A DNA stretch of 64,000 bases from Verrucomicrobiaceae bacterium (lineage in GTDB: Bacteria; Verrucomicrobiota; Verrucomicrobiia; Verrucomicrobiales; Akkermansiaceae), in contig JAIXOR010000080.1 of NCBI GenBank assembly GCA_027486655.1, positions 1 to 64,000 of the forward strand, written 5' to 3'. Position numbers and translations under genes: made by a program. How positions within the stretch are numbered: position 1 is the first letter of the stretch; each line of letters opens with the position of its first letter. The notes under the pieces are model-generated. The model had not been told where the DNA came from. It saw nothing but the letters and a program-made list of their open reading frames with translations, and ran no database searches. This document shows positions 35,729-44,366 of the stretch, in pieces.

Positions 35729-38700
35729 TCAGGGCGTCTCGACCACCTTGAGCCGGGCAAACATCGTCGGCGATCCGCCGGTGGGCACCGTGACGGTGAC
35801 CTGATCGGAAGGTGAACCGTCGAGCGTGCTGATGGTGGCGTTTCCGGGATCCACGGCGGTGGTCCAGGTGCCGGTGAGGCCGGAGTTGAACTCGACCACC
35901 GGATTCAGATAGGCGGCGGCGTCCGTGCGGTTGAATGTGAAGACGAGGTTGCCACCGGTGACGGAAAAGGTGGGCAGCAAGGCAGACGAGTTGGATCCGG
36001 GATTCGCGGGATTGGGTTCTCCGCCAAGGACAAACTCAAGTCCGTTAGAAATGCCGTCGTCATCCGGATCCGCATCGAAAGCGGCGGATGGGCCGGCGAG
36101 GCCTTTGGAGGTGGCCCAGTTCGAGAACGGAGTGCCGAGCGAATACACGAGAAGCAGTTGATTGCCGCTGGTTTCCAAGGACCAGGTGCCGCTGCCGCTG
36201 AAACCGGTGGGGATGACCTCCCAATTGTCGGTGCCAAGACCGGCGGGGGCCGATGTCGCCGTGGCGATGACAAAGGACTTCGGTCCCTCGGTGAAGTTGG
36301 CGAGCGATGAAGCGTTCACACGCACCTGCAACTTTGAGGAGGGGCTGGCGTTGATCTGGAGGGCGGTGAGGTTGAGCGTGTCGTATCCGGTTCCGGCGGA
36401 GCCGGTCCAGTCGGCGAGGTCGATGTCCACTGCGGAAGCGGCTTGCAGGGTGAGGGTGTTGGCGATGGCCAGGGATCCGGCTCCGGCGCCCGGCGCGATG
36501 GCCCCGGTGATGTTGACCGGGCGGTTGATCGTTCCGGTGCCTGCGAGGGATGCGCCTGAGTTCACGGTGAGCGCTGCGGTGGAAGTGGCAAAGGTGCCAT
36601 CGACCTGAAGGGTTCCCTGCGCCACGGTGGTGGCCGAGGTGGTGCTGTTGGTGCCGCTGAGGATGAGCCTGCCGGTGCCCTGCTTCACGAGGATGCCGCT
36701 TCCGGAGATATTGCCGGGGATGGTGGCGGTGAAGCCCTGCGTGTTGATGGGGCGGGAGTTGGCGGTGCCGGGCAGAGTGATGTCGCGGCCGGAAGAAAGC
36801 ACGATGTTGTCGGCATCGAAACGGAGGGCACCGTTGAGGTTCTCGGTGAAGTGTTCGATGTCGTTGGCCGTGTTTCCGAGGACAGCGTCGCTATCGATGC
36901 CGAGGGTTCCGCGCTCCATGCGGATGGTGCCTTGGAAATCGTTGGCGGCGTTCCGGAGTTCAAGGATGTTGTTGTGATTTCCGCCGATCCCGGTGTCCAC
37001 AAGCTGATAGACCTGTCCGGCCGTGCCGCCGCTGATCTTGCCGGCAAGCCGGACGGTGGTGGGCAGCGTGGGAGCGGCATCCGCGGTGCCGCGGATCGTG
37101 AACGAGGCATGGCCGGTGGCACCGAGCGTGACCGGATTGGAGAGGACCGTGGTGGAGCCATCGACAAAGCTGAAACGGAGCTGTCCACCCGCGTGGGTGA
37201 TGGCACCGGAGCCGAGGGCGCTCGAATGGAGCATGAGGAGCGTGCCACCTTCGATTTGAGAGCCGCCGTTGAAACTGTTGGCGGCGGGCATCGTGAGCAC
37301 GTTGGCGGCCTGTTTGACGAGCGAGCCGCCCCCGCTGATGCTGTTGGACAGGGTCTGTGCATCGGAGCGGTTGATCGCGAGAGTCCCGTTATTGGTGACC
37401 GGGCCCGCGCCGAGGGTTCCGGAAGTGCCGCCATTTCCGATGCGGAGGGTTCCCGCGCTGATGGTGGTGGAACCATGGTTGTTAGATGCCGTGAGTGTGA
37501 CCGCACCGGCCCCCAGTTTGGTGACGCTTCCGGCACCCGTCAGGGCGGCGGACACCGTGAGATCGTCCGAGCGGTTGAAGATGAGGGAGCCCTCGATGTA
37601 AGTGGTGCCGGTGCCAAGGCTGCCGCTGGTGCCACCGTCACCGATCTGAAGCGTGCTGGAACCGAGGATATCGGTGAATCCGGTGTAGCTGTTGTTGGTG
37701 GCGAGGATGGTGGTGCCGCCGCCGTTGAGTTCGATGCCGGTGGACCCGGCGATGCCTCCGGTTCCGGTGAGGGTGTAGGTTTTCGTGTTGTTCTGGAATC
37801 GGACCGATCCCGCCGTGGCGGTGAAGTCGAGCACGGGGCTGGTGTTTCCGGAGGTAGGTGAATCGTCGAAGACGATGTGATCAAGGACGTGGAAGGAGTC
37901 CGGAGTGCCTCCGTTGTTCCAGTTGTTAGTGGTGGCGAGGTCCCAGGTGTTGTTGATGGCACCGGTCCAAACGAGATTGGCGACCACGCCGCTGAAGGTC
38001 ACCGAGATGGAGCTTGCGGTGCCGGTTCCGTAATCCACGGCGGCGGCCACCCGGCTGCCGATGAGTCCGTTGACGGTCACGGGAGGAGTCCCTGTGAGGG
38101 TCCCGTAGTTGATGATGGGATAAGGAACGCCTGGATCCGGAGCACCGAGAATGTTGAGCACGATCCCGCCGCTGGTGAACTGATAGGCATTGGTCACGGT
38201 GAGCAGGTCCGAGGCGGTACCATCCACATCGATGGCGAGGGTGCCGTTGTTGTGGGTGAGTGAGCTCACCGTGGCGGCGGCCACCGGGGACGAGGAGCCA
38301 CCGAAGGCGAATCCTCCATTGTTGAGCGTGAGAGCTGCTGCGGAGGGAAGAGTTCCGTTGAGGGTGGTGAGGCCCGAGCCGTTTTGAGTGAGGGTGCCGG
38401 TGCCGGAAAAGTTGTTGGCCAGCGTGAGGGCATTGGAGCGATTGAAAGAAATCGCGCCGTTGTTCACAACCGCGCCTGCGCCGATGGTTCCGGAGCTGCC
38501 GCCGTTTCCGATTTCGAGGGTACCGGCATTGACCGTGGTGGTTCCGGCATAGTTATTGGCGCCGGTGAGGGTCAGTTTGCCTGCCGAAGCCTTGAAGAGA
38601 TCGCCTGTTCCGGAAATGATTCCGGAGAGCGAGACATCATTGCCGTTGGTGTCCAACACCTGCCTGCTGGCACCGAGCTGGATCGGGCGGGCGGAGGACA

Positions 38701-40114
38701 TGGAGGCATCGAAGCGCAGACCGACCTGGCTGGTGGTTCCGACATCCAGCAGCACGGTGTTGGCGGCGTTTCCGAGCGATCCATCGGCTGCGATGGCGAG
38801 GCCGCCACGGTTGACTTGCACCCTGCCGAGGAAGGTGTTGGCGGTGTTTCCGAGTTTGAGGAATCCGGTGCTGCCACCGCCCTGGTTGGTATCCACGAGC
38901 AGGTTGGATGTGGCCGCTCCTCCGGAAACCACGCCATTGAGTTCGAAGGAGGTGGCGTTTCTCACCAGGAAGCGCGTGGAAATGCCCGCCGTGGCCGAAA
39001 GGGCGATGTTGTTGGCAAGGGTCTGGGAGGCCACGCTGTTGAAGAGCGCGGTGATGCCGGTGGTGTTGTTGAGCGTGACGGTGCCCGATCCCAGAGCGGA
39101 GTTGTTGGTGACCTGGATGGCACCGGCCGTCTGCGTGTTCGGCCCGGCACTGATGATGGTGCCGTTGTAGGTGTTGGCATTGCCGAGGGTGAGAGACCCG
39201 GTTCCAATCTTGGTAAGGCTGGACGCTCCGCTGATCACGCCGCTCGCGGTGACCGCATTGGCACCCGTGTTGAAATCCGTCGCCGTACTCAGGGTAGTGT
39301 TGCGCGTGTAGGTCATCGCGCTGTTGAACGTCAGGTCGGCCCCGGCGTTCGAGTTGAAGGTCACGGTGTTCGCGGAGTTTCCGAGAGAGGAGTCCGAAGC
39401 GATCCTGAGTCCGCCGCGGTTGATGAGGAGGTTTGCGCGGAAATCGTTCGTGGCATTGGACAAGACGAACTGCGGGTTGAAGGCACCGCTTTGGTTGTTG
39501 TTCAGATAGAGCGTGGTGAATGCGCTGCCGCCGCTGATTTTCCCGGAGAGTTCGAGGGTGTTGGTGCCGTTTCCGGTGCCATACATGTAAAGGGCGCGGT
39601 TGGAGGCGGCCGTATCGACCGGCAGGTTGATCGCGTTCGGGAGGGTGGAACTGGTGGTAAGACCGGTGGTGACCAACATCGCGGTGGTAGTCGTCCCGGT
39701 GGAAGTTCCCGTGCCGAAGGTCACGGCGTTGGCACCGAGGGCTCCGGTGTTCCCGATCGCGAGATTGCCCCCCGTGAGGCTCACCGATGAAAACAAGTTC
39801 GCGGAACTGAGAGTGAGCGTGCCCGTACCGGACTTGGCCAGCGAACCCGCGATGGGACCACCAAAGAAGGTCCAGGATCCGTTGCTGACCGTCGTGGATG
39901 TCGGAGACACTCCGGCGGCGTCGACGAGGACGGTTTCGCCCGTGGCGGCATTGAACACGGCATCATCGCCCGGAGCGAAGACCGCAGCACCGGTCCAGTT
40001 GGCATCGACGGTGTTCCAATTGTTGTTCGCATCGGAGACATTCCACGTGACCGTTCCGGCGTGGACCGATGCGGACAGGACCAGGAAAAGGGAGAGGCTG
40101 ATGGAGGATTTCAT
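35729..40114 (-). CDS. Giant autotransporter beta-strand-repeat protein with calcium-loop C-terminus
   Basis: 1461 residues from the Met that opens a signal peptide (MKSSISLSLFLVLSASVHAG). The stalk has more than ten beta-strand-repeat blocks ('GGSSGTIGAGAVVNNGAISFNRSNALTL' type), including the module shared with the genes at 28142 and 31776 (bases about 38540-38895). The end carries 'DPDDDGISNGLEFVLGGEPNP' and a beta domain finishing 'PTMFARLKVVETP', almost the same as the end of the phosphodiesterase fusion. There is no PEP-CTERM tail, so its anchoring differs from that of the 28142 protein. It is 71 bases upstream of the phosphodiesterase gene and is probably a paralogue of its stalk. Confidence 0.9.
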   Translation of the reverse strand: MKSSISLSLFLVLSASVHAGTVTWNVSDANNNWNTVDANWTGAAVFAPGDDAVFNAATGETVLVDAAGVSPTSTTVSNGSWTFFGGPIAGSLAKSGTGTLTLSSANLFSSVSLTGGNLAIGNTGALGANAVTFGTGTSTGTTTTAMLVTTGLTTSSTLPNAINLPVDTAASNRALYMYGTGNGTNTLELSGKISGGSAFTTLYLNNNQSGAFNPQFVLSNATNDFRANLLINRGGLRIASDSSLGNSANTVTFNSNAGADLTFNSAMTYTRNTTLSTATDFNTGANAVTASGVISGASSLTKIGTGSLTLGNANTYNGTIISAGPNTQTAGAIQVTNNSALGSGTVTLNNTTGITALFNSVASQTLANNIALSATAGISTRFLVRNATSFELNGVVSGGAATSNLLVDTNQGGGSTGFLKLGNTANTFLGRVQVNRGGLAIAADGSLGNAANTVLLDVGTTSQVGLRFDASMSSARPIQLGASRQVLDTNGNDVSLSGIISGTGDLFKASAGKLTLTGANNYAGTTTVNAGTLEIGNGGSSGTIGAGAVVNNGAISFNRSNALTLANNFSGTGTLTQNGSGLTTLNGTLPSAAALTLNNGGFAFGGSSSPVAAATVSSLTHNNGTLAIDVDGTASDLLTVTNAYQFTSGGIVLNILGAPDPGVPYPIINYGTLTGTPPVTVNGLIGSRVAAAVDYGTGTASSISVTFSGVVANLVWTGAINNTWDLATTNNWNNGGTPDSFHVLDHIVFDDSPTSGNTSPVLDFTATAGSVRFQNNTKTYTLTGTGGIAGSTGIELNGGGTTILATNNSYTGFTDILGSSTLQIGDGGTSGSLGTGTTYIEGSLIFNRSDDLTVSAALTGAGSVTKLGAGAVTLTASNNHGSTTISAGTLRIGNGGTSGTLGAGPVTNNGTLAINRSDAQTLSNSISGGGSLVKQAANVLTMPAANSFNGGSQIEGGTLLMLHSSALGSGAITHAGGQLRFSFVDGSTTVLSNPVTLGATGHASFTIRGTADAAPTLPTTVRLAGKISGGTAGQVYQLVDTGIGGNHNNILELRNAANDFQGTIRMERGTLGIDSDAVLGNTANDIEHFTENLNGALRFDADNIVLSSGRDITLPGTANSRPINTQGFTATIPGNISGSGILVKQGTGRLILSGTNSTTSATTVAQGTLQVDGTFATSTAALTVNSGASLAGTGTINRPVNITGAIAPGAGAGSLAIANTLTLQAASAVDIDLADWTGSAGTGYDTLNLTALQINASPSSKLQVRVNASSLANFTEGPKSFVIATATSAPAGLGTDNWEVIPTGFSGSGTWSLETSGNQLLLVYSLGTPFSNWATSKGLAGPSAAFDADPDDDGISNGLEFVLGGEPNPANPGSNSSALLPTFSVTGGNLVFTFNRTDAAAYLNPVVEFNSGLTGTWTTAVDPGNATISTLDGSPSDQVTVTVPTGGSPTMFARLKVVETP

Positions 40115-40171
40115 GGCGGGATAGGACCGTGGCATCATGCCCGCCGCGACCTTCCGGGCAATGGGCATATC

Positions 40172-40186
40172 GCGAAATTTATTGGC
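40172..40186. promoter_or_regulatory. Putative operator 3 of the XylR-like regulator
   Basis: GCCAATAAATTTCGC on the minus strand, 57 bases before the giant repeat-protein start. It matches the site at 35684-35698 at 11 of 15 positions. It is also about 95 bases before brnT on the other strand. Confidence 0.4.
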
Positions 40187-40198
40187 GAAACACCAATC

Positions 40199-40210
40199 CC
40201 GTCATGACGG
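40199..40210. promoter_or_regulatory. Perfect 12-bp palindrome before brnT
   Basis: CCGTCATGACGG lies 71 bases before the brnT start. BrnA-type antitoxins repress their own operon through short palindromes, so it may be the autoregulatory operator. Position is the only evidence. Confidence 0.3.
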
Positions 40211-40281
40211 AGCCGCGCCAGTCGCAACCGGGCGGCAAAACCCGGTATTGCACTTTTCCGAAGCATCCCCACACTCCGTCC

Positions 40282-40560
40282 ATGGAACTCGACCTCATCG
40301 ACGTCCAATTCGACCTCCGGAGCATCAAGCCCCGCGAGCTCGAGGAGGCGTTTGAAGACCCATTCTCCGTGCGTTTCCTGCCGGATGCCGAACGCAAGGA
40401 CGGGGCATCCCGGTTCTACTCGCTCGGCAGGACGGTGGCGGACCGCTACCTGTTTTTCGCATTCTGGACCGACGGCAAGACCACCCGCGTGGTGGCCGCG
40501 CGCGACATGTCCGACACCGAGCGGAAATTCTACGACCGCAAATACGCCGAATTCCGCTGA
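40282..40560 (+). CDS. brnT: BrnT-type toxin
   Basis: 92 residues from the Met of MELDLIDVQFDLRSIKP. The frame is open much further up (to 40129), but that part has no protein-like features. The 'FEDPFSVRFLPDAERKDGASRFYSLGRT', 'RYLFFAFW', 'TTRVVAARDMSDTERKFYD' order is the BrnT fold, a RelE-like ribonuclease that stops translation under stress. The ending 'ARDMSDTERKFY' carries the Arg and Tyr/Asp residues usual in the family. The antitoxin gene follows after 21 bases, in the normal toxin-first order. Confidence 0.9.
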   Translation: MELDLIDVQFDLRSIKPRELEEAFEDPFSVRFLPDAERKDGASRFYSLGRTVADRYLFFAFWTDGKTTRVVAARDMSDTERKFYDRKYAEFR

Positions 40561-40581
40561 AATCCGATTTTCCCCACCCGA

Positions 40582-40854
40582 ATGAACTCCATCACCCGCT
40601 GGTCCGACATCCCTGAATTCGCCGACGAGGCCGCCGAAGCGAAATTCTGGGAAGATCACGAACTTGACGCCCGCCTCATGGCCACCTCGGTGCACGAGGC
40701 GGATGCCCGCGAATCCACGACCATCACCCTGCGCTTCGATCCGAGGATGCTATCCCGCATCAAACGGATCGCCCGCTCGCGTTTCCTGAACTATCAGTCG
40801 ATGATGAAGCAGTGGCTGGCCGAGCGGCTTGAAGACGAGATGCGCAAGCTCTGA
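40582..40854 (+). CDS. brnA: BrnA/CopG-type antitoxin
   Basis: 90 residues. The N-terminal 'IPEFADEAAEAKFWEDHELD' (10-29) is the toxin-binding arm typical of CopG/BrnA antitoxins. The C-terminal 'TTITLRFDPRMLSRIKRIARSR' (about 46-67) followed by 'LNYQSMMKQWLAERL' is a ribbon-helix-helix DNA-binding domain. It would neutralise BrnT and repress the pair. The VanZ-like gene begins only 2 bases after its stop, so that gene is probably carried on the same mRNA. Confidence 0.9.
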   Translation: MNSITRWSDIPEFADEAAEAKFWEDHELDARLMATSVHEADARESTTITLRFDPRMLSRIKRIARSRFLNYQSMMKQWLAERLEDEMRKL

Positions 40855-40856
40855 CG

Positions 40857-41240
40857 ATGCGTTGGCTCATCCGGCGTCCGGCACTCTGGCTCGCGGGGCT
40901 GCTCGTTTGGTTTGCCACGCTCTGGGGACTTTCCTCCCTGCACAGTGCGGGGCCGCGGATCGATGTCCACCACATCGACAAGCTGATGCATTTCGGTTAC
41001 TTTCTCGGCGGTGGATTTCTTTTCGCCGGCTGGCAATTCCGGCTGCATGCGGATTCTCCTGACTGGCGGCGCATCCTGGGCGCCGCGTTGCTCGCGATGG
41101 CATTGGTCGGCGCCGTCGACGAGTGGCACCAGTGCTACACTCCGGGGCGCAGCGGCGGCGACCCGTGGGACTGGACCGCCGATGTTCTGGGCGGGGCGGC
41201 CGGAGCCTGGATCCTGCGTGCGATCCACCGCAGGATCTGA
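40857..41240 (+). CDS. VanZ-like membrane protein
   Basis: 127 residues with about four membrane segments (about 7-27, 46-62, 70-88, 100-120). 'DKLMHFGYFLGGGFLFAG' (43-60) with a His in the second segment, and 'DEWHQCYTPGRSGGDPWDWTADVLGG' near residues 86-111, are the conserved parts of the VanZ-like family. VanZ itself gives low-level teicoplanin resistance, but most homologues have no known role. It starts 2 bases after brnA, which is unusual company for a VanZ-like gene. Confidence 0.88.
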   Translation: MRWLIRRPALWLAGLLVWFATLWGLSSLHSAGPRIDVHHIDKLMHFGYFLGGGFLFAGWQFRLHADSPDWRRILGAALLAMALVGAVDEWHQCYTPGRSGGDPWDWTADVLGGAAGAWILRAIHRRI

Positions 41241-41316
41241 GGGAATTCACGATCCTGAGGCCAGGCGGGCGGCTTTTGCCCTTTTCATCGCGGACGGTGG
41301 CGGCTAACTCAGGTTC

Positions 41317-42279
41317 ATGGGACTCAACCAGCTCGAACAACTCAAGCAGCTCACCACCGTCGTCGCAGACACCGGCGACTTCGAATCGATGCGCGTCTAT
41401 CAGCCGCGCGACGCCACCACCAATCCGTCGCTCATCCTCCAGGCGGCCGCCAAACCGGAATACCGGCACTTGGTCGAGCAGGCGGTCAAGGAAGCCTCGG
41501 CCACGGGACTCGCCGGAGACGCGCTGACCGAAGCGGTGCTGGACCGCATCCTGATCCTCTTCGGCCTTGAGATCCTGAAAATCGTGCCGGGCCGCGTTTC
41601 CACCGAGGTGGATGCACGGCTTTCCTTCGACACCGCAGGCACCATCACCAAGGCACGCCAGCTCATCGCCGCCTACGAGAAGGAAGGCCACTCGCGCGAC
41701 CGCATCCTGATCAAGATCGCCTCCACCTGGGAGGGCATCAAAGCCGCGGAAACCCTCGAAAAGGAGGGCATTCATTGCAATCTCACGCTGCTGTTCTCCT
41801 TCGCCCAGGCGGTGGCCTGCGCCGAGGCGGGCGTGCAACTGATTTCGCCCTTTGTCGGCCGCATCCTCGATTGGTACAAGGCCTCGACCGGAAAAGACTA
41901 TCAGGGCGACGAGGATCCCGGGGTGATCTCGGTGAGAAAGATCTACAACTACTACAAGAAATTCGGCTACCGCACCGAAGTGATGGGTGCCTCGTTCCGC
42001 AACAAGGGCGAGATCCTCGCGCTGGCGGGTTGCGACCTACTGACGATTTCCCCCGGCCTGCTCGGGGAGCTCCAGGCCTCCGAAGAACCGATCACCGCCA
42101 AGCTGACGCCAGAGGAAGCCGCCGGCGCGGATTTCGAGAAACTCGAGCTCGACGAGAAAACCTTCCGTTTCCTCCTCAACGAGGACGCCATGGCCACCGA
42201 AAAAACCGCACAGGGCATCCGCAACTTCGCGGCAGACATTGTGAAGCTCGAAACGATGGTCAAGGGCATGCTCGCCTGA
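41317..42279 (+). CDS. tal: Transaldolase
   Basis: 320 residues, the length of the TalB-type enzyme of the pentose phosphate pathway. It moves a dihydroxyacetone unit between sugar phosphates. Visible marks are '[13 protein letters not shown]' (29-41), Asp18 in TVVADTGDF, Schiff-base Lys133 in [12 protein letters not shown], and '[19 protein letters not shown]'. The active site is complete and the protein cytosolic. It stands alone between the VanZ gene (76-base gap) and the convergent sialidase gene (12-base gap). The last segment, '[18 protein letters not shown]', also fits the family. Confidence 0.97.
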   Translation: MGLNQLEQLKQLTTVVADTGDFESMRVYQPRDATTNPSLILQAAAKPEYRHLVEQAVKEASATGLAGDALTEAVLDRILILFGLEILKIVPGRVSTEVDARLSFDTAGTITKARQLIAAYEKEGHSRDRILIKIASTWEGIKAAETLEKEGIHCNLTLLFSFAQAVACAEAGVQLISPFVGRILDWYKASTGKDYQGDEDPGVISVRKIYNYYKKFGYRTEVMGASFRNKGEILALAGCDLLTISPGLLGELQASEEPITAKLTPEEAAGADFEKLELDEKTFRFLLNEDAMATEKTAQGIRNFAADIVKLETMVKGMLA

Positions 42280-42291
42280 GCCCGCCGCGGT

Positions 42292-44253
42292 TCACTGAGG
42301 CCATTCGGACAGCGGGATCCGCAGGAAATACATCGTGTCCACGCCCTCGTAGATCACACCGATCCGGTTGTCGTCGACGGGAGCGAGGCACGAGTAGCCG
42401 AAGCATTTGCGCGAATCATAGAGCAGATGCCGCCGCTCCGGCCAGGTCTGGCCCTGGTCGGTGGAGAGCTTGATGGTCATCGAGTGCCTCCCATCGGTGG
42501 CATCCGGATTGGAAAACCAAAGCAGGCTGCCACGCCGGGGATGCCGCCACGCGAGCAGGCTGCCCATGCAGACCGGTTCGCGAAGTGCTTTGCGGTCCGT
42601 GGCATGGAGCGACCATGTGCGGCCGAGGTCACGGGTCACGGCGACCGTGCGCGAACCACCGCGATTGTCCCGGCAATTGATCATGATCGAGCCGTCATCC
42701 AGTTCCGCCACCTGGGCCTCGGTGGTATCCGACTTCACGCCGGTCCCCGTCGTCCAGGTTTCCCCGCCGTCCTTTGAGGCGATCAGCGTGGACCAGGGCT
42801 TGCCGTCCGCCGCCCGGTATTGGGCGGCGAAAACGAGGGTTCCGTCGCGCAAAGCAATGCCCGCACCCGGACCGTTGAAGAACAACCTCCACGCCGGATC
42901 CTTGACCATGGGCGTCAGGTTGCGGGGGCGGCTCCAGGTGAGGCCGTCGTCGTCACTGTGGGAAATCATCAACTGCCCGGTCTCTTCCGGAGTCATTCCG
43001 GGACCCGAGCCGAACCAGGCGCGCTTGCCATGACTCCAAAGCGCGACGATCCAGATCCTGCCCGTGCGGGGATCCGCGAGAATGGCTGGATCCCCAACCC
43101 CGTCGTAGGAGGCCTTGGGGTCGTTGCCCATGTCCATCGCCACCTGCATGGGCAGCCAGCTCGCACCGCCGTCGGTGCTGCGGGAAATCCCGACATCGAT
43201 GTCCGCCGGGAGATCGCCCGAGTGGCGGTAGCGGATGTCATATGCGGCAATCAAAGTGCCGGCCTTGCTGCGCACCAGCCCGGGAATGCGGTAGGACTTC
43301 GACGAGTCGTCACCTGGCAGACGGATCGCGAAACCAATCCTCTGGGCGCCCGCCGGCGAGGGATCGGACGGCTTGAAGGTTTTTCCTGATATTCTAACAG
43401 AGAACAACGAGGCGTCGATCTTGCCATCGAGCGATGCGCCGGAGCGAAGGACTGGCGAGATCCAGAACCAGTGGGTGCCGGACGAAAGAGTGCAGTTGGC
43501 CGGAACCTGTTGCCGCGCGGAAACCCGGTCCGAGGAGGCGACCGACATCCCCGGTTCCGCCGATGGTTGGGCGTCGCCACGCACGACTCGGAAGAACTCG
43601 ATGTCGCTCATGCGGCTGCTTCCCTCGAATCCAAGGTCGAGGTTTTCGAGTTTGAGTTCTCCTTCGCTGCCCTCGACGGTCACCTTGAATCCGAGCACCG
43701 GGTTGTGATCTTCGCGGATGAAGGCCGGGCACACGGGTTGGGTGGTTTCCACATTGACCACCCTGAGCGGCCCGGGGCGCTGCACGGACACATCATCGAT
43801 CAACACGCCGCCGTCGGCATGGGTATCGCCTCGAAACCGGAACTTTCGAACACCGGTTGAAGGCTGGAGCCGGATTTCCGCGTGAAATCCCCCCACCTTG
43901 ACCTCGGCATCGGCATTGCGGATCTCCACCCATTGCTCACCACGCATTTCATCGATCCTGAAGAGGAAGGGGCTGCGGGCGGTCCAGCGTTCGGCATGAA
44001 ACGAGAGCCCCACGCCTTTTTCCAAGGGTGAAGGCAGGGTGAGAATCAACTCACGACCCGCACCCCCCAGAAGCCGGAGCGAGCGGCTGCCGGATTTTCC
44101 GTTCCCTTGGTGCAAGGCAGCGTGCCCGGCCTCTGCGGACCAGGTGCCCACATCCGTCGCCAGTGAAGACAGCGGACCTGCGGGAAACGATTCGAAGGAC
44201 TCCGCCTTCAGCAGGGCGGAAGCGAGCAGACCGAGGAACAAGGGGCGGATCAT
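42292..44253 (-). CDS. Secreted exo-alpha-sialidase (GH33)
   Basis: 653 residues from the Met that opens a signal peptide (MIRPLFLGLLASALLKAES); another Met lies five codons earlier. Residues about 20-165 are a jelly-roll-like carbohydrate-binding region. About 170-305 is the BNR-associated N-domain ('FKVTVEGSEGELKLENLDLGF'). From about 308 comes the six-blade sialidase. It has the Arg of the YRIP motif, an early 'ADIDVG' that probably holds the acid/base Asp, and four Asp-boxes (SRSTDGGASW, SHSDDDGLTW, SKDGGETW, STDQGQTW). The late 'YEGVDTMYFLRI' holds the Tyr/Glu pair region. It would free terminal sialic acid from glycans. A copy of the 17-bp palindrome lies 92 bases upstream. Confidence 0.93.
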   Translation of the reverse strand: MIRPLFLGLLASALLKAESFESFPAGPLSSLATDVGTWSAEAGHAALHQGNGKSGSRSLRLLGGAGRELILTLPSPLEKGVGLSFHAERWTARSPFLFRIDEMRGEQWVEIRNADAEVKVGGFHAEIRLQPSTGVRKFRFRGDTHADGGVLIDDVSVQRPGPLRVVNVETTQPVCPAFIREDHNPVLGFKVTVEGSEGELKLENLDLGFEGSSRMSDIEFFRVVRGDAQPSAEPGMSVASSDRVSARQQVPANCTLSSGTHWFWISPVLRSGASLDGKIDASLFSVRISGKTFKPSDPSPAGAQRIGFAIRLPGDDSSKSYRIPGLVRSKAGTLIAAYDIRYRHSGDLPADIDVGISRSTDGGASWLPMQVAMDMGNDPKASYDGVGDPAILADPRTGRIWIVALWSHGKRAWFGSGPGMTPEETGQLMISHSDDDGLTWSRPRNLTPMVKDPAWRLFFNGPGAGIALRDGTLVFAAQYRAADGKPWSTLIASKDGGETWTTGTGVKSDTTEAQVAELDDGSIMINCRDNRGGSRTVAVTRDLGRTWSLHATDRKALREPVCMGSLLAWRHPRRGSLLWFSNPDATDGRHSMTIKLSTDQGQTWPERRHLLYDSRKCFGYSCLAPVDDNRIGVIYEGVDTMYFLRIPLSEWPQ

Positions 44254-44344
44254 GGAATGGGAAAACATGAGGGAAAATCAGGCGATGACGTGGAAACCGC
44301 GGCAGACTACGGGGCGGACACCACGACTTGATCCACCGAGTGCC

Positions 44345-44361
44345 GGTTTGCCGGACCAACC
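44345..44361. promoter_or_regulatory. 17-bp palindrome, site 1 (before the sialidase)
   Basis: GGTTTGCCGGACCAACC, arms GGTTTG and CCAACC around five bases. It lies between the esterase stop (44367) and the sialidase start (44253). It is one of six related sites in this locus. Confidence 0.55.
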
Positions 44362-44366
44362 ACCTG

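Noticed and set aside
38384..39790. 468-codon plus-strand frame inside the giant repeat gene
   Set aside because: Gly/Glu/Val-rich antisense of beta-strand repeats; the sense frame has a signal peptide and family repeats.
40129..40281. Longer N-terminus for BrnT from the ATG at 40129
   Set aside because: The added 51 residues are Pro/Arg-rich without family match and cover the palindromes at 40172-40210; the family starts at the Met at 40282.
44267..44345. A separate promoter motif for the sialidase gene
   Set aside because: I looked for -35/-10 boxes there and found nothing convincing by eye; only the palindrome stands out.
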